The notes under the pieces: model-generated
The model's database searches: none
Told to the model about the DNA's origin: nothing
The model's input: only the letters and a program-made list of their open reading frames with translations
From: Peptoniphilaceae bacterium AM52-5BH
GTDB taxonomy: Bacteria > Bacillota > Clostridia > Tissierellales > Peptoniphilaceae
Length of the DNA stretch: 54,393 nucleotides
Direction of reading: 5' to 3'
Assembly: GCA_027669155.1 (NCBI GenBank)
Contig: JAQEDR010000009.1
Coordinates: 1-54,393, forward strand
Position numbers and translations under genes: made by a program
In this document: positions 24,768-33,937 of the stretch, one piece after another
How positions within the stretch are numbered: the stretch's first letter is position 1
Layout of the letters: each line of letters starts with the position of its first letter

Positions 24768-26141
24768 ATGAGTATTTTACTTAAAAATGCAAAGATTATA
24801 GAAGGAGGAGAGTATATCCTTCGTGATATTTATATAGATGATGAGAAGATAAGTGAGATTAGTGATGAGATTAATCGAAGTGCCGATAGGGTGATTGATT
24901 GTAAGAAGCTTCTTACTTTGCCTGGTGGGGTGGATGTTCATACGCATTTGTCTCTGGATTTGGGCAAGTTTATATCGATTGATGATTTCTATACAGGAAC
25001 TAGGGCGGCAAGCTACGGCGGGACTACTTCTATTGTAGATCATATAGCCTTTGGTCCGAGAGATTCTCTCGTGGGAGAGATGATTGATAAGTATCACAAG
25101 ATGGCTGAAGGTTCTGCTGTGATTGATTATTCTTTCCATGGAGCTATACAAAAGGCAAGTGACGCTATCCTCGATGAGATGGAAGAGCTTTTTGGTCAAG
25201 GGATTGTCTCAACTAAAATCTATACGACCTATGGAGGCAAGCTCGATGATGATAAGATGTTTAAGGTTCTTAGAAAGGCCAAGGAGACTGGAACGGTAGT
25301 TTGTGTTCATTGTGAAAACGATGGCATGATAGCTGAGCTTAGGAAAGAGGCGGAAGAGGCTAAGAATCTCGCTACGATTTTTCACGCCAAGACTAGACCA
25401 GCAGAAGCAGAAGCAGAAGCTATTAACAGGCTTATATATTTGAGCGCGCTTGCAGGTTTCCCTAAACTTTATATAGTCCACACTTCTTCAAAGCTAGGCC
25501 TTGAAGAGATTAGAAATGCGAGGAAACGTGGAGTGAAGAACCTCTACTGCGAGACTTGTACCCAATATTTGACCTATACGGACAAGAAGTATGAGGAAGG
25601 CGGCCCAAGCGAAGGGGTCAAGTACATTTGTGCTCCCCCTCTTAGAAAAGATGAGGATGTAGAAGCCTTGTGGGAGGGGATAGCTGATGGAACTGTCGAT
25701 GTTATAGCAACTGATCACTGTCCTTTCTATTACGAAAGCGAGAAGCTTCCTTACAAGGATGACTTCCTAAATGCTCCTGGAGGGATTCCAGGAATCGAGG
25801 AGAGGATGGAAGTTGTCCTTACAGAGGGAATCCGCAGGGGGATTGATCCAGGAAGGCTAGTGGACTTACTTTGTACTAATCCTAGTGAGATTTTCGGTCT
25901 TTCTTATAAGAAAGGAAGTATCGAAGTAGGTAAAGATGCGGACCTTGTTGTATTTGATGAGAAGACCTACACGATTAGTCAGGAAAATAGGCACTCTGCT
26001 TGTGATTATACGACCTATGAGGGCTTTGAGTCTGACTATAAGGTAAAGCTCGTAATATCAAGGGGTCAAGTGATTTTGGAAGATGATAAGAACTACGGCG
26101 AGAAGGGTCGAGGGAAATTTATAGATAGGAAGTTTATTTAG
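24768..26141 (+). CDS. hydA: Dihydropyrimidinase/D-hydantoinase-type cyclic amidohydrolase
   Basis: The protein has 457 aa and the amidohydrolase fold. The first metal motif is GGVDVHTHL (HxH). STKIYTTYGGK supplies the lysine expected to be carboxylated. Further metal ligands are in VCVHCEND and IVHTSS, and the metal-binding Asp is in ATDHCPF. It opens cyclic ureides such as dihydropyrimidines or hydantoins. I chose ATG 24768, with TTAGGAG before it. The in-frame ATG at 24738 has none. It heads the operon with the selenium-dependent hydroxylase, a pairing known from orphan-SelD bacteria, so it may act on the hydroxylase product or substrate in purine or ureide breakdown. Confidence 0.88.
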   Translation: MSILLKNAKIIEGGEYILRDIYIDDEKISEISDEINRSADRVIDCKKLLTLPGGVDVHTHLSLDLGKFISIDDFYTGTRAASYGGTTSIVDHIAFGPRDSLVGEMIDKYHKMAEGSAVIDYSFHGAIQKASDAILDEMEELFGQGIVSTKIYTTYGGKLDDDKMFKVLRKAKETGTVVCVHCENDGMIAELRKEAEEAKNLATIFHAKTRPAEAEAEAINRLIYLSALAGFPKLYIVHTSSKLGLEEIRNARKRGVKNLYCETCTQYLTYTDKKYEEGGPSEGVKYICAPPLRKDEDVEALWEGIADGTVDVIATDHCPFYYESEKLPYKDDFLNAPGGIPGIEERMEVVLTEGIRRGIDPGRLVDLLCTNPSEIFGLSYKKGSIEVGKDADLVVFDEKTYTISQENRHSACDYTTYEGFESDYKVKLVISRGQVILEDDKNYGEKGRGKFIDRKFI

Positions 26142-26148
26142 GTGACTT

Positions 26149-28782
26149 ATGACAAATATATTGGTAGGAGATAAGATTAAGGATACTGATCCTATAATTG
26201 TTAAGATAAATGGCAAAAGATACGAGACCTATGAGGATAAGACTCTTCTTAGGTTCTTGCGTGATGACTTACATATCACATCAGTAAAGGACGGTTGCTC
26301 CCAAGGAGCTTGTGGGACCTGTACTGTCCTTGTTGGAGATAGCAAGAAGCCTTCTTGTACCCAGAAGCTTTCTAAGCTTAAGGGTGAAGAAGTCCTTACC
26401 ATAGAGGGGCTTACAGAACTTGAGAAGAAGGCCTTTGTCCATGCTTTCTCTAAGGCGGGAGCGGTCCAATGCGGTTTTTGTACACCAGGAATGGTGATGA
26501 GCGGAGCTTCAATTATTAGAAATAATCCAAATCCTAGCGAAGATGATATAAAGAAAGGTATAAAGCAAAATATCTGTAGATGTACAGGCTATGTCAAAAT
26601 CATCGAGGGTATCAAGCTTGCATCTGAAATCATAAATGGCAATATCGAAATTACTAGTGACGAAAATGACAGGGTCAAGGTTGGAGATGAATTTATAAGA
26701 ATCGATGCCCACGACAAGGTTCTAGGTATAGGCGAATATGTCGATGATATGATCTTTGATGATATGAAAGTAGGATCTGCTATTAGGAGTAAGTTCCCAA
26801 GAGCCAAGGTCTTAAAGATCGATACGACTAAGGCGGAGGCCCTTCCTGGAGTAATCGGAGTCCTAACTGCGAAAGATGTGCCACACAACAAGGTCGGCCA
26901 TATCTTCCAAGACTGGGATGTCTTCATTGAAGAGGGGGATATCACAAGATATGAGGGAGATGCGATTTGTCTTGTAGTAGCAGAAAATGATAAGGTCCTT
27001 GCTGAGGCTAAAAAATTAGTTGAAATAGAATACGAAGAGCTAGAGCCTATTTCTTCTATCGAAGAAGCAGAAGACCCAGAAGCTCCCTTCATCCATCCTA
27101 CAGGAAATCTCTGCCAAGAAAGACATGTCAGCCGTGGCAATGCGGAAGAAGCCTTCAAGAAGTGTAAATATATAGTAGAAGAGACCTACACAACTCCTTT
27201 TACCGAGCATGCCTTTCTCGAGCCAGAATGTGCAATTGCTGAGCCAATGGGAGATGGGGTAAAGATCTATACCACAGACCAATCGGTCTATGATACGAGA
27301 AAAGAGACCCTAATCATGTTTGGTTGGCAAGATCAGCCAGAAAGAGTTGTGGTAGAAAATAAGCTAATTGGTGGAGGCTTTGGGGGTAAGGAAGACGTAT
27401 CTTGCCAGCACCTTGCAGCTCTTGCAGCTTACAAATTTAAGGAAAGGGTCAAGATTAAGTTTAGCCGTGACGAATCCTTGAAGTTCCATCCGAAAAGACA
27501 CCCGATGGTTGGGACTTTCAAGCTAGGTTGTGACGAAGAGGGCAATTTCTTAGCTATGAAGGCAACGATCAAGATGGACACAGGAGCCTACGCTTCTCTA
27601 TGTGGACCAGTTCTAGAGCGTGCTTGTACCCACTCTGTAGGACCTTACCATTACGAAAATACCGAAATTGATGGCTATGGATATTACACCAACAACCCTC
27701 CGGCAGGAGCCTTCAGAGGATTTGGAGTTTGCCAATCGAACTTTGCCTTTGAGAGTAACATCAATCTCTTGGCAGAAAAGGTGGGCATTTCTCCTTGGGA
27801 GATAAGATACAAAAACGCCATCAGACCTGGCGAAGTCCTTCCTAATGGACAGATTGCAGATTCTTCTACTGCTCTTGTCGAAACTCTAGAGGCGGCTAAG
27901 GAAGTCTTTGAAGAAAACGAGGACAGGGCAGGGATTGCCTGTGCTATGAAAAACGCTGGAGTTGGTGTAGGACTACCTGATAAGGGTAGGGCCAAGATTG
28001 TCGTTGAAGATGGATTAGCGAAAGTATACTGTGCGGCAAGTGATTTGGGTCAAGGAGCGCAAACTGTCTTTAAGCAAATGGTCCTAGATATATTATGTCT
28101 ACGTCCAGATCAAGTTGAGATAATCCATCCAAACTCAGCCAACTCACCGGATTCCGGTACATCATCAGGATCTCGCCAGACCTTGATCTCAGGTGAAGCC
28201 ATAAAGAAAGTTTCTGAAAAGCTTAAGAAGGACTTAGACGAGGCCTCTGATATAAGGGACCTTAATGGCAAGGAATACTTCCACGAATATTTCGATCCTA
28301 CCGATCCACTGGGCTCAGAAAAGGAAAATCCAGTAAGCCACATAGCTTACGGTTTTTCTACAAATGTGGTAATATTAAATGATGACGGGACTATTAGAAA
28401 AGTCTTTGCCGCAACCGATGCCGGCAAGGTCATAAATCCTAAGGCAATCGAAGGTCAGCTTGAGGGAGGAATAGTAATGGGTCTAGGCTACGCCCTTACA
28501 GAAAACTTCAAGCTAGATAGATCCAAGGTCAAAGCCAAATACGGAACACTTGGTCTTTGGAGAGCTCCGATGATTCCTGAAATCGAAACTGTCTTTGTAA
28601 GTAAGCCAGACGATGAATTGCTAGATAGGGCCTTTGGTGCCAAGGGAGTAGGAGAGATTGCTACGATTCCAATTGCTCCAGCAGCCCAAGGAGCCTACTA
28701 CAAGCTTGACGGAATCCTAAGACGTGATTTCCCAATGGCTGATACAGCTTATAGCAAACCAAGGAAGAAATTCGATGCTTAA
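26149..28782 (+). CDS. Selenium-dependent molybdenum hydroxylase (xanthine dehydrogenase family), FeS-Mo fusion
   Basis: The protein has 877 aa. Residues ~1-165 hold two [2Fe-2S] clusters: CSQGACGTC (Cys50, Cys55, Cys58) plus a later Cys, and CGFCTPGM with ICRCTG. Residues ~180-877 form the molybdopterin domain, with GGGFGGKED, GAFRGFGVCQ and the catalytic Glu in AKGVGEIA. There is no FAD domain, as in E. coli XdhD. Neighbours yqeC, yqeB and selD place it among hydroxylases whose molybdenum carries a terminal selenido ligand instead of sulfido. The substrate is probably a purine or related heterocycle, not provable here. It starts 7 nt after hydA and overlaps yqeC by 8 nt. Confidence 0.88.
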   Translation: MTNILVGDKIKDTDPIIVKINGKRYETYEDKTLLRFLRDDLHITSVKDGCSQGACGTCTVLVGDSKKPSCTQKLSKLKGEEVLTIEGLTELEKKAFVHAFSKAGAVQCGFCTPGMVMSGASIIRNNPNPSEDDIKKGIKQNICRCTGYVKIIEGIKLASEIINGNIEITSDENDRVKVGDEFIRIDAHDKVLGIGEYVDDMIFDDMKVGSAIRSKFPRAKVLKIDTTKAEALPGVIGVLTAKDVPHNKVGHIFQDWDVFIEEGDITRYEGDAICLVVAENDKVLAEAKKLVEIEYEELEPISSIEEAEDPEAPFIHPTGNLCQERHVSRGNAEEAFKKCKYIVEETYTTPFTEHAFLEPECAIAEPMGDGVKIYTTDQSVYDTRKETLIMFGWQDQPERVVVENKLIGGGFGGKEDVSCQHLAALAAYKFKERVKIKFSRDESLKFHPKRHPMVGTFKLGCDEEGNFLAMKATIKMDTGAYASLCGPVLERACTHSVGPYHYENTEIDGYGYYTNNPPAGAFRGFGVCQSNFAFESNINLLAEKVGISPWEIRYKNAIRPGEVLPNGQIADSSTALVETLEAAKEVFEENEDRAGIACAMKNAGVGVGLPDKGRAKIVVEDGLAKVYCAASDLGQGAQTVFKQMVLDILCLRPDQVEIIHPNSANSPDSGTSSGSRQTLISGEAIKKVSEKLKKDLDEASDIRDLNGKEYFHEYFDPTDPLGSEKENPVSHIAYGFSTNVVILNDDGTIRKVFAATDAGKVINPKAIEGQLEGGIVMGLGYALTENFKLDRSKVKAKYGTLGLWRAPMIPEIETVFVSKPDDELLDRAFGAKGVGEIATIPIAPAAQGAYYKLDGILRRDFPMADTAYSKPRKKFDA

Positions 28783-29476
28783 AATAGAAGAAATATTTGA
28801 TATTCAAAGAAATGATATAATTTCAATAACAGGATCTGGGGGCAAGACGAGTCTTATGACTTATCTTGCCCTTAGCTTGTCCAAAAAGGGCAGGGTTTTA
28901 ATGACGACTTCGACCAAAATCGCCCTTCCCACAGACGCTTCCTACAAGACTTACACTTCCTTTGATTCTTATGTAGATGATAGGGCGGATAGGATAGTTT
29001 GTCTGGGAGAGGAAGTTGCTGGCAAGGGTAAGCTAAAAAGCGTAGGCTATGATAAGCTTAAGAAAATTATTGATGATTTTGACTATGTCCTTATTGAAGC
29101 AGACGGTTGCAGGAATCTTCCCCTTAAGTTTTGGTATGATTACGAGCCTGTAATTTATGATTTTACGACAAAAGTTATAGGGATTTTTCCTATTAAGATT
29201 GTGGGTTGTGAAGTCAGGGAAGACTTTACTTATAATTATCCAGGCTTTTCAAAAAATATAGGGACTGGTATCATAGATTCTAAGATGATAAGAAGATTAA
29301 TCGCTTATGATAAGGGTTTTTATAAGGGATTTGGTGGAAAGAAATATTTTTTCCTAAACCAAGTAGAAAGCGATACAGACTTTGTAAATGTCAGCAAGAT
29401 TAGGGAAGATTTTGATTTTTCTGATATCAAATTATCCTATGGATCGATTAAGGAGGGAAAATTTTATGAAAATTAA
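28775..29476 (+). CDS. yqeC: YqeC, selenium-dependent hydroxylase accessory protein
   Basis: The protein has 233 aa. An N-terminal P-loop (ITGSGGKTSLMTYLA near residue 15) and the EADGCRNLPLKFW motif mark the YqeC family, which occurs almost only with YqeB and SelD in genomes with selenium-dependent molybdenum hydroxylases. Its reaction is unknown. A nucleotide-dependent step in making or inserting the selenium-containing molybdenum cofactor is assumed. I chose ATG 28775, with AAGGAAG before it and an 8-nt overlap with the hydroxylase gene. Confidence 0.85.
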   Translation: MLKIEEIFDIQRNDIISITGSGGKTSLMTYLALSLSKKGRVLMTTSTKIALPTDASYKTYTSFDSYVDDRADRIVCLGEEVAGKGKLKSVGYDKLKKIIDDFDYVLIEADGCRNLPLKFWYDYEPVIYDFTTKVIGIFPIKIVGCEVREDFTYNYPGFSKNIGTGIIDSKMIRRLIAYDKGFYKGFGGKKYFFLNQVESDTDFVNVSKIREDFDFSDIKLSYGSIKEGKFYEN

Positions 29477-30038
29477 TGCAATACTTATGGCCTCAGGCCT
29501 ATCCCAAAGGATGGGAGAAAATAAACTGATGCTTGAATTTAAGGGCAAAAAAATCTACGAGCATACCCTAGACCTCTTGGAGGAAGTTGGCTTTGATGAA
29601 GTCATAGTTGCTTCATCCTATAAGGAAATCCTAGAAGATGCCAAGGCTAGAGGCTTTGTGGCGATTGAAAATATTGACAATGAGATTGGGAAATCTTCAT
29701 CAATCAAGCTTGGAGTAAGCAGGAGCGATGAGGATGCTAACATGATGTTTTTTGTAGCAGACCAGCCCCTTCTTAGGAAAGAAACTTGTGAGAAATTAAT
29801 CGAATCCTTCAAGGAAAATAAACTCATGACCTATCCTATAGTGGGAATGAGAAGGGGAGCACCAGTAATCTTTCCAGCTAGCTACAGGGATAAGCTTTTA
29901 AGTCTTGAAGCAGACCAAGGTGGAATGATTTTTGCAAAAGACGGTAATACCAACAAGGTACCAATCGAAAACGAGGACGAACTTTTGGATATTGACACCA
30001 TAGAAGCTTACGAGAAGTTAAGGCGCGATCATGAATAA
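29466..30038 (+). CDS. MocA-like molybdenum cofactor cytidylyltransferase
   Basis: The protein has 190 aa and is a nucleotidyltransferase. The signature is MASGLSQRMGENKL near the start, with VADQPLL as the metal-binding segment and GAPVIFP later. MocA joins CMP to molybdopterin to give the dinucleotide cofactor used by hydroxylases. In this operon it most likely supplies that form for the xanthine dehydrogenase-type enzyme. The start at ATG 29466 follows AAGGAGGG and overlaps yqeC by 11 nt. Confidence 0.85.
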   Translation: MKINAILMASGLSQRMGENKLMLEFKGKKIYEHTLDLLEEVGFDEVIVASSYKEILEDAKARGFVAIENIDNEIGKSSSIKLGVSRSDEDANMMFFVADQPLLRKETCEKLIESFKENKLMTYPIVGMRRGAPVIFPASYRDKLLSLEADQGGMIFAKDGNTNKVPIENEDELLDIDTIEAYEKLRRDHE

Positions 30039-30834
30039 GAAGCTCGTAATAGTAAGGGGCGGAGGAGATGTCGCAACGGGGACTATCCAGAAACTTAAGA
30101 GAGTAGGCTTTGACGTCTTGGTCCTAGAAATAGAAAGACCGACTTGCATCAGAAGAAATGTCGCAGTGGCCCAGGCAATCTTTGAGGGAGAAATAAAGAT
30201 CGAAGATATAGAAGCTATTTACTGTAAAGATAGGTCTGAAATAGAAAAAGCTTTTGCAGAGGATAAGATTGCTGTGACAGTTGACCCTAAGGGAAGATTC
30301 ATAGAAGAAATGAAGCCGATTTGCGTGATAGATGGGATTCTCGCCAAGAAAAACCTCGGCACTAACATGGACATGGCTCCAATAACCATAGGACTTGGAC
30401 CTGGCTTTGTGGCAGGGGAAGACGTAGATTTGGTAATAGAAACCAACAGGGGCCATGATTTGGGCAGATTAATCTTTGAAGGTCCTGCCGCCAAAAACAC
30501 TGGTAATCCTGGTAATATCAACGGCTTTACTACAGAAAGAATCCTTAGGTCAAGTGCAGATGGTAAGCTTCATATCCTAAAAGATTTAGGCTCTGTCGTA
30601 AAAGAGGGCGAGCCTGTTGCCATAGTAGATGGAAAGGAAATCTACGCAGGTCTTGACGGAATGGTCCGTGGTATGATCAATGAGGGCATAGAAGTGACCA
30701 AGGGAATGAAAGTAGGAGATGTCGATCCGAGAGTCATTCCTCGTAACGCTAAGACGATATCTGATAAGGCAAGGCTAATCGGCGGAGGAAGTCTTGAGGG
30801 ACTTCTCATAATGAAAAGAAGGAAGGGGCTATGA
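30031..30834 (+). CDS. yqeB: YqeB, selenium-dependent molybdenum hydroxylase system protein
   Basis: The protein has 267 aa. It starts with a glycine-rich nucleotide-binding loop (VRGGGDVATGTIQKL), followed by EIERPTCIRRNVAVAQA, whose Cys is conserved in YqeB. The middle has GLGPGFVAGEDVD and ETNRGHDLGR. YqeB and YqeC, together with a SelD not accompanied by selenoprotein or seleno-tRNA genes, define the third use of selenium, a labile selenium cofactor in molybdenum hydroxylases. The exact step is not known. It overlaps mocA by 8 nt and xdhC by 4 nt. Confidence 0.88.
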   Translation: MNKKLVIVRGGGDVATGTIQKLKRVGFDVLVLEIERPTCIRRNVAVAQAIFEGEIKIEDIEAIYCKDRSEIEKAFAEDKIAVTVDPKGRFIEEMKPICVIDGILAKKNLGTNMDMAPITIGLGPGFVAGEDVDLVIETNRGHDLGRLIFEGPAAKNTGNPGNINGFTTERILRSSADGKLHILKDLGSVVKEGEPVAIVDGKEIYAGLDGMVRGMINEGIEVTKGMKVGDVDPRVIPRNAKTISDKARLIGGGSLEGLLIMKRRKGL

Positions 30835-31628
30835 AAGCAGATATTTTAGAGAAAATTTATGAAGAAAACCAAAAGGGAAGGGATGCGGCCCTGGTATTTT
30901 TGATAGAAAATAAGGGCTCAACTCCTGGAGAAGATAATTCCCTAATGGCTGTTACATCATCTGGCAAGTCCTTTGGTACAATCGGCGGAGGAAAAATCGA
31001 GGCAGATGTCATAAGAAGGTGCATGGAAGGATTTCCTAAGGGAGAGTCTTTCGAGTTTGACTACAATCTATCCCAAAATGGTGAGCTTAAGATGAGCTGC
31101 GGGGGAGATTCTAGGGGCTTTGTGAAATACTTTAAGGCAGCCAATCGTCTTGTAATCTTTGGCGCAGGTCACATTTCTCAAAAGCTTGCTAGGATTGCTA
31201 CAAAGACCAACTTTGAAGTTACAGTAATAGATGATAGGAGTGAATTTAGGGAAAGTCCGGACTTTAGTGAAATCAAAGACTATATCGAAGCTCCAATCGA
31301 GGAAGCAGTAGGTAAAATCGACTTTGACAAGGATAAGACCTACATAGTCCTTTGCACTAGAGGCCACGCCCATGACGCCAAGGCCCTAAGGAAAATTTTG
31401 GGCAAGGACTTCCACTATCTGGGTATGATTGGCTCAAAGGCCAAGGTCATAAGAGTCTTCAAGGAACTTGAAGAAGAAGGATTTAAGAGAGAAGATTTAG
31501 AGCAAATCTACACACCAATAGGCCTTGATGTAGACAATGGATCTGTTGAAGAGATTGCGATTTCAATTATGGCAGAGATCTTGATGATTAAAAATAAAAA
31601 GACTGGCGAGATCCAGAAACTCCACTAG
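30831..31628 (+). CDS. XdhC/CoxI-family molybdenum cofactor sulfurylase-type maturation factor
   Basis: The protein has 265 aa. The N-terminal XdhC-CoxI domain shows ENKGSTPGE and FGTIGGGKIEADV. The C-terminal Rossmann-like part has LVIFGAGHISQKLA, VIDDR, CTRGHAHDAKAL and GMIGSKAKV, ending in IGLDVDNGSVEEIAISI. XdhC binds molybdenum cofactor and presents it for sulfuration before insertion into xanthine dehydrogenase. Here it may instead present it for selenation. It is translationally coupled to yqeB by a 4-nt overlap. Confidence 0.9.
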   Translation: MKADILEKIYEENQKGRDAALVFLIENKGSTPGEDNSLMAVTSSGKSFGTIGGGKIEADVIRRCMEGFPKGESFEFDYNLSQNGELKMSCGGDSRGFVKYFKAANRLVIFGAGHISQKLARIATKTNFEVTVIDDRSEFRESPDFSEIKDYIEAPIEEAVGKIDFDKDKTYIVLCTRGHAHDAKALRKILGKDFHYLGMIGSKAKVIRVFKELEEEGFKREDLEQIYTPIGLDVDNGSVEEIAISIMAEILMIKNKKTGEIQKLH

Positions 31629-31637
31629 AAATATTAA

Positions 31638-32012
31638 ATGATCAAGATAATAATGCTAATAGCCTTCCTTGGCGCAAATTTTTCTAATTTTAGGCTTGGC
31701 GTCTCAAATAAAATTAGGATTAAGATCAGACCGATTTATCTTATAATTATAGGAGCCTACTCCCTTCTTATTCTTATCATGGCGGGGAAAAAGGATGGGA
31801 GCATCCTGGGCTACATCCTAGCCCTATCGACAATCCTCCTTCTCCTAAGTAATATCTTAAGTCGAGGGGTGAGGGAGGATGGGATTGTCGTAATGAATGG
31901 ATCCAATCCCCTTCTGCTCCTTATAAAGATAGGCTATGTCAAGGATATAAGCTTAGAGGAAAAGAAGGCGGAAGTTAAGCTTAAGATTAAGGCTAAGGGA
32001 AGTTATTTGTAG
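31638..32012 (+). CDS. Small integral membrane protein, 124 aa, unrecognised
   Basis: It starts 9 nt after xdhC and closes the operon. Residues ~1-12, ~30-48 and ~55-73 are three hydrophobic helices (IMLIAFLGANF, YLIIIGAYSLLILIMAG, ILGYILALSTILLLLS). A short soluble C-terminus follows. I know no family for it. The position suggests a role with the hydroxylase operon, possibly transport or membrane anchoring, but no motif supports either. There is no clear ribosome binding site, so translation is probably coupled to xdhC. Confidence 0.6.
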   Translation: MIKIIMLIAFLGANFSNFRLGVSNKIRIKIRPIYLIIIGAYSLLILIMAGKKDGSILGYILALSTILLLLSNILSRGVREDGIVVMNGSNPLLLLIKIGYVKDISLEEKKAEVKLKIKAKGSYL

Positions 32013-32133
32013 AAAGCTTTGGGAAAGAAGATAGAAACAAGCTTGAAGGTTTTATTACGGACTTAAAATTTCAAAAAAATAAGCAAAGTGAATAATAATA
32101 TCGCTTTTGGTTATAAATAGACTAGGAGGACAT

Positions 32134-32514
32134 ATGAAATTTTTACACACAATGATTAGAGTTAAGGACCTTGATAAGTCCTATAAGTTTTATACAGAAG
32201 AGTTGGGTTTTGTTGAAAGTAGAAGAAAGGAATTTCCAGACAAGGAGTTTGACCTTGTCTACCTAAAACTTCCTGCTTCTCCTGACTACGAATTGGAATT
32301 AACTTACAATTACGACCAAGAAGAAGCCTATGACCTAGGAAATGGTTACGGTCACATAGCAATCTCACACCCAGATATCAAATCCTTTAGGGAAGAGCTA
32401 AGCAACAAGGGCTATGAAGTTACAGAGCTTAGAGGTTTAAGTGACAATTCAGACAAGTACTTTTTCGTAACTGATCCAGATGGATACAAGATTGAAATTA
32501 TACAGAAAAAATAA
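32134..32514 (+). CDS. Glyoxalase I-like VOC-family metalloenzyme
   Basis: The protein has 126 aa and two beta-alpha-beta-beta-beta VOC motifs. It starts FLHTMIRVKDLDKSYKFYTE, has LELTYN, GYGHIAI and ends DPDGYKIEII. The likely metal ligands (His near the start, Glu in LELTYN, His in GHIAI, Glu in KIEII) match lactoylglutathione lyase, which detoxifies methylglyoxal. Firmicutes without glutathione may use another thiol. I chose ATG 32134, with TAGGAGGA before it. It is followed by a terminator shared with the opposite operon and is probably not part of the selenium system. Confidence 0.85.
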   Translation: MKFLHTMIRVKDLDKSYKFYTEELGFVESRRKEFPDKEFDLVYLKLPASPDYELELTYNYDQEEAYDLGNGYGHIAISHPDIKSFREELSNKGYEVTELRGLSDNSDKYFFVTDPDGYKIEIIQKK

Positions 32515-32520
32515 TAAAAA

Positions 32521-32553
32521 AGGGCTGGCGGATTAAATCTGCTGGCCCTATTT
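32521..32553. terminator. Bidirectional terminator between VOC gene and desulfurase 1
   Basis: AGGGCTGGCGGAT (32521-32533) pairs with ATCTGCTGGCCCT (32537-32549) over 13 bp, using G-U pairs, with a 3-nt loop. An A-run precedes it and TATTT follows. The hairpin covers the stop codon of the minus-strand desulfurase gene. Confidence 0.8.
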
Positions 32554-33684
32554 GTATCTTTGAGAGATTTCTCTTAAGGCGTGGATTGCCTTATCTACTT
32601 CCTCGCTCATATTGAAATAAGAAAAGGAAAATCTCACTATGCCTTGTTTTTCTGTTCCCAAGTGTTTATGAATCAGGGGTGCGCAGTGGGAGCCGGGTCT
32701 GGTTTGGATATTGTAGTCTTCATCGAGGATGAGGGAGATTTCATCAGAGGGGATATTTCCAATATTAAAGGAAACTAGGCCCGTTTTAAGCTCGGCTGGG
32801 TCCTTGGAGTAGAACTTAAGTGATGGAATATCTTCGATCCCTCGGTAGAAGTTACTTGCAAGGTCTCTTACCTTTTTATTTATCTTATCAATGCCTTCTT
32901 TTAGTACGAAGTCGACTCCTTCCTTTAGGGCGATTTGGCCTAGGAAGTTGGCCGTTCCTGCTTCAAATATTTGGGGAAAGGCAGGGGGCATGGTCTCCCT
33001 GAAAGAATCTATCCCGCTACCTCCGGCAAAGACTTGATCAAAGGCAAAGTCCCCGTTTTTAATAAGTCCTCCCGTCCCACTTGGTCCATAAAGAGACTTG
33101 TGTCCTGTAAAGGCAAAGAGGGAGTTTTCATATTTTCCCATATCGATATCAATAAGTCCCAGACTTTGGGCAGTATCGACTATCATTATTAGCTTATTTT
33201 CTCTGGCAAAGTCATAAAGCCTATCCAAGTCCTTGCTTTCTCCTAGGATATTTGAGGCGGAATTTATGGCGAGAAATTTCGTGTTTTTCTTTAAAAGCTT
33301 AGGAAGGTCTCGGTATATAAGCTCGTAATTCTCATCAAAGTCCACAAATGAAATATCAGCCCCAGTTTGATAGAGGGGGCGGAGGATTGAGTTATGCTCT
33401 GTAGTCGACGTAATGACGTGGTCTTTCTCGTTTACCAGAGACTTGATGGCAAAGTTTAGGGCGAAGGTTGCGTTTGCGGTAAGGAGGATATCTGAGGGAT
33501 TTTCTATATGGCAAAGCCTAGCCAGGGACTTTTTCGTATCAAAGATTGCCATCATGGAATTTTGAGATAGCATATGGCCGGACCTTGATGGATTGCCGTA
33601 ATTTCCAGAAGAAATCACTTCAACTAGCTTATCTGTCACAGCCTTGGGCTTATGGATAGTAGTAGCAGCATTATCAAAATACAT
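32548..33684 (-). CDS. Cysteine desulfurase-family protein 1 (selenium-cluster type)
   Basis: The protein has 378 aa and is a PLP-dependent class V aminotransferase fold. It begins FDNAATTIHKP. The PLP-binding Lys is in FTGHKSLYGP. The catalytic Cys is in RPGSHCAPL near residue 338, the group II (SufS/CsdB-like) arrangement. It belongs to the branch found beside selD and yedF in orphan-SelD genomes. It likely releases sulfur or selenium from (seleno)cysteine and passes it on as persulfide or perselenide. The start overlaps DUF3343 protein 1 by 11 nt. A paralogue, desulfurase 2, is at 35799. Confidence 0.85.
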   Translation of the reverse strand: MYFDNAATTIHKPKAVTDKLVEVISSGNYGNPSRSGHMLSQNSMMAIFDTKKSLARLCHIENPSDILLTANATFALNFAIKSLVNEKDHVITSTTEHNSILRPLYQTGADISFVDFDENYELIYRDLPKLLKKNTKFLAINSASNILGESKDLDRLYDFARENKLIMIVDTAQSLGLIDIDMGKYENSLFAFTGHKSLYGPSGTGGLIKNGDFAFDQVFAGGSGIDSFRETMPPAFPQIFEAGTANFLGQIALKEGVDFVLKEGIDKINKKVRDLASNFYRGIEDIPSLKFYSKDPAELKTGLVSFNIGNIPSDEISLILDEDYNIQTRPGSHCAPLIHKHLGTEKQGIVRFSFSYFNMSEEVDKAIHALREISQRYK

Positions 33685-33937
33685 ATCTGGTTATTACTCT
33701 CCTCCCATTTTTATCTCGCTCCATAAGGAAAATCCAATCATAATCACTTTCCTCTAGGATGGCTAGGGCCTTAGTCAAATCTTTTTCTCTTATCCTTAAA
33801 GCATAGCCACAGCCAGCATCAATTTCTGGAGGCAAGGGGATTAGCCTTGCCTTATCGAAATTCTTTAGCTTATCGAGGGCAGCTGCCGGGTCTTCGAACT
33901 TCTCGAAGGAGAAAAGGACGAAATCTTCTCCTAGCAT
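33674..33937 (-). CDS. DUF3343 putative Se/S carrier protein 1
   Basis: The protein has 87 aa. The family mark is the single conserved Cys43 in DAGCGYALRI, after PLPPEI. DUF3343 is named a putative selenium/sulfur carrier because of its neighbours; its chemistry is unproven. This copy has a basic tail (DKNGRRVITRYVF) that copy 2 lacks. It overlaps yedF by 7 nt and the desulfurase by 11 nt, so the three are made together. A direct hand-off from desulfurase to Cys43 is the likely job. Confidence 0.8.
   Translation of the reverse strand: MLGEDFVLFSFEKFEDPAAALDKLKNFDKARLIPLPPEIDAGCGYALRIREKDLTKALAILEESDYDWIFLMERDKNGRRVITRYVF

Noticed and set aside
24777..25199. Minus-strand open frame of 140 codons opposite hydA
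   Set aside because: It is a shadow of the strong hydantoinase gene, without ribosome binding site or family pattern.
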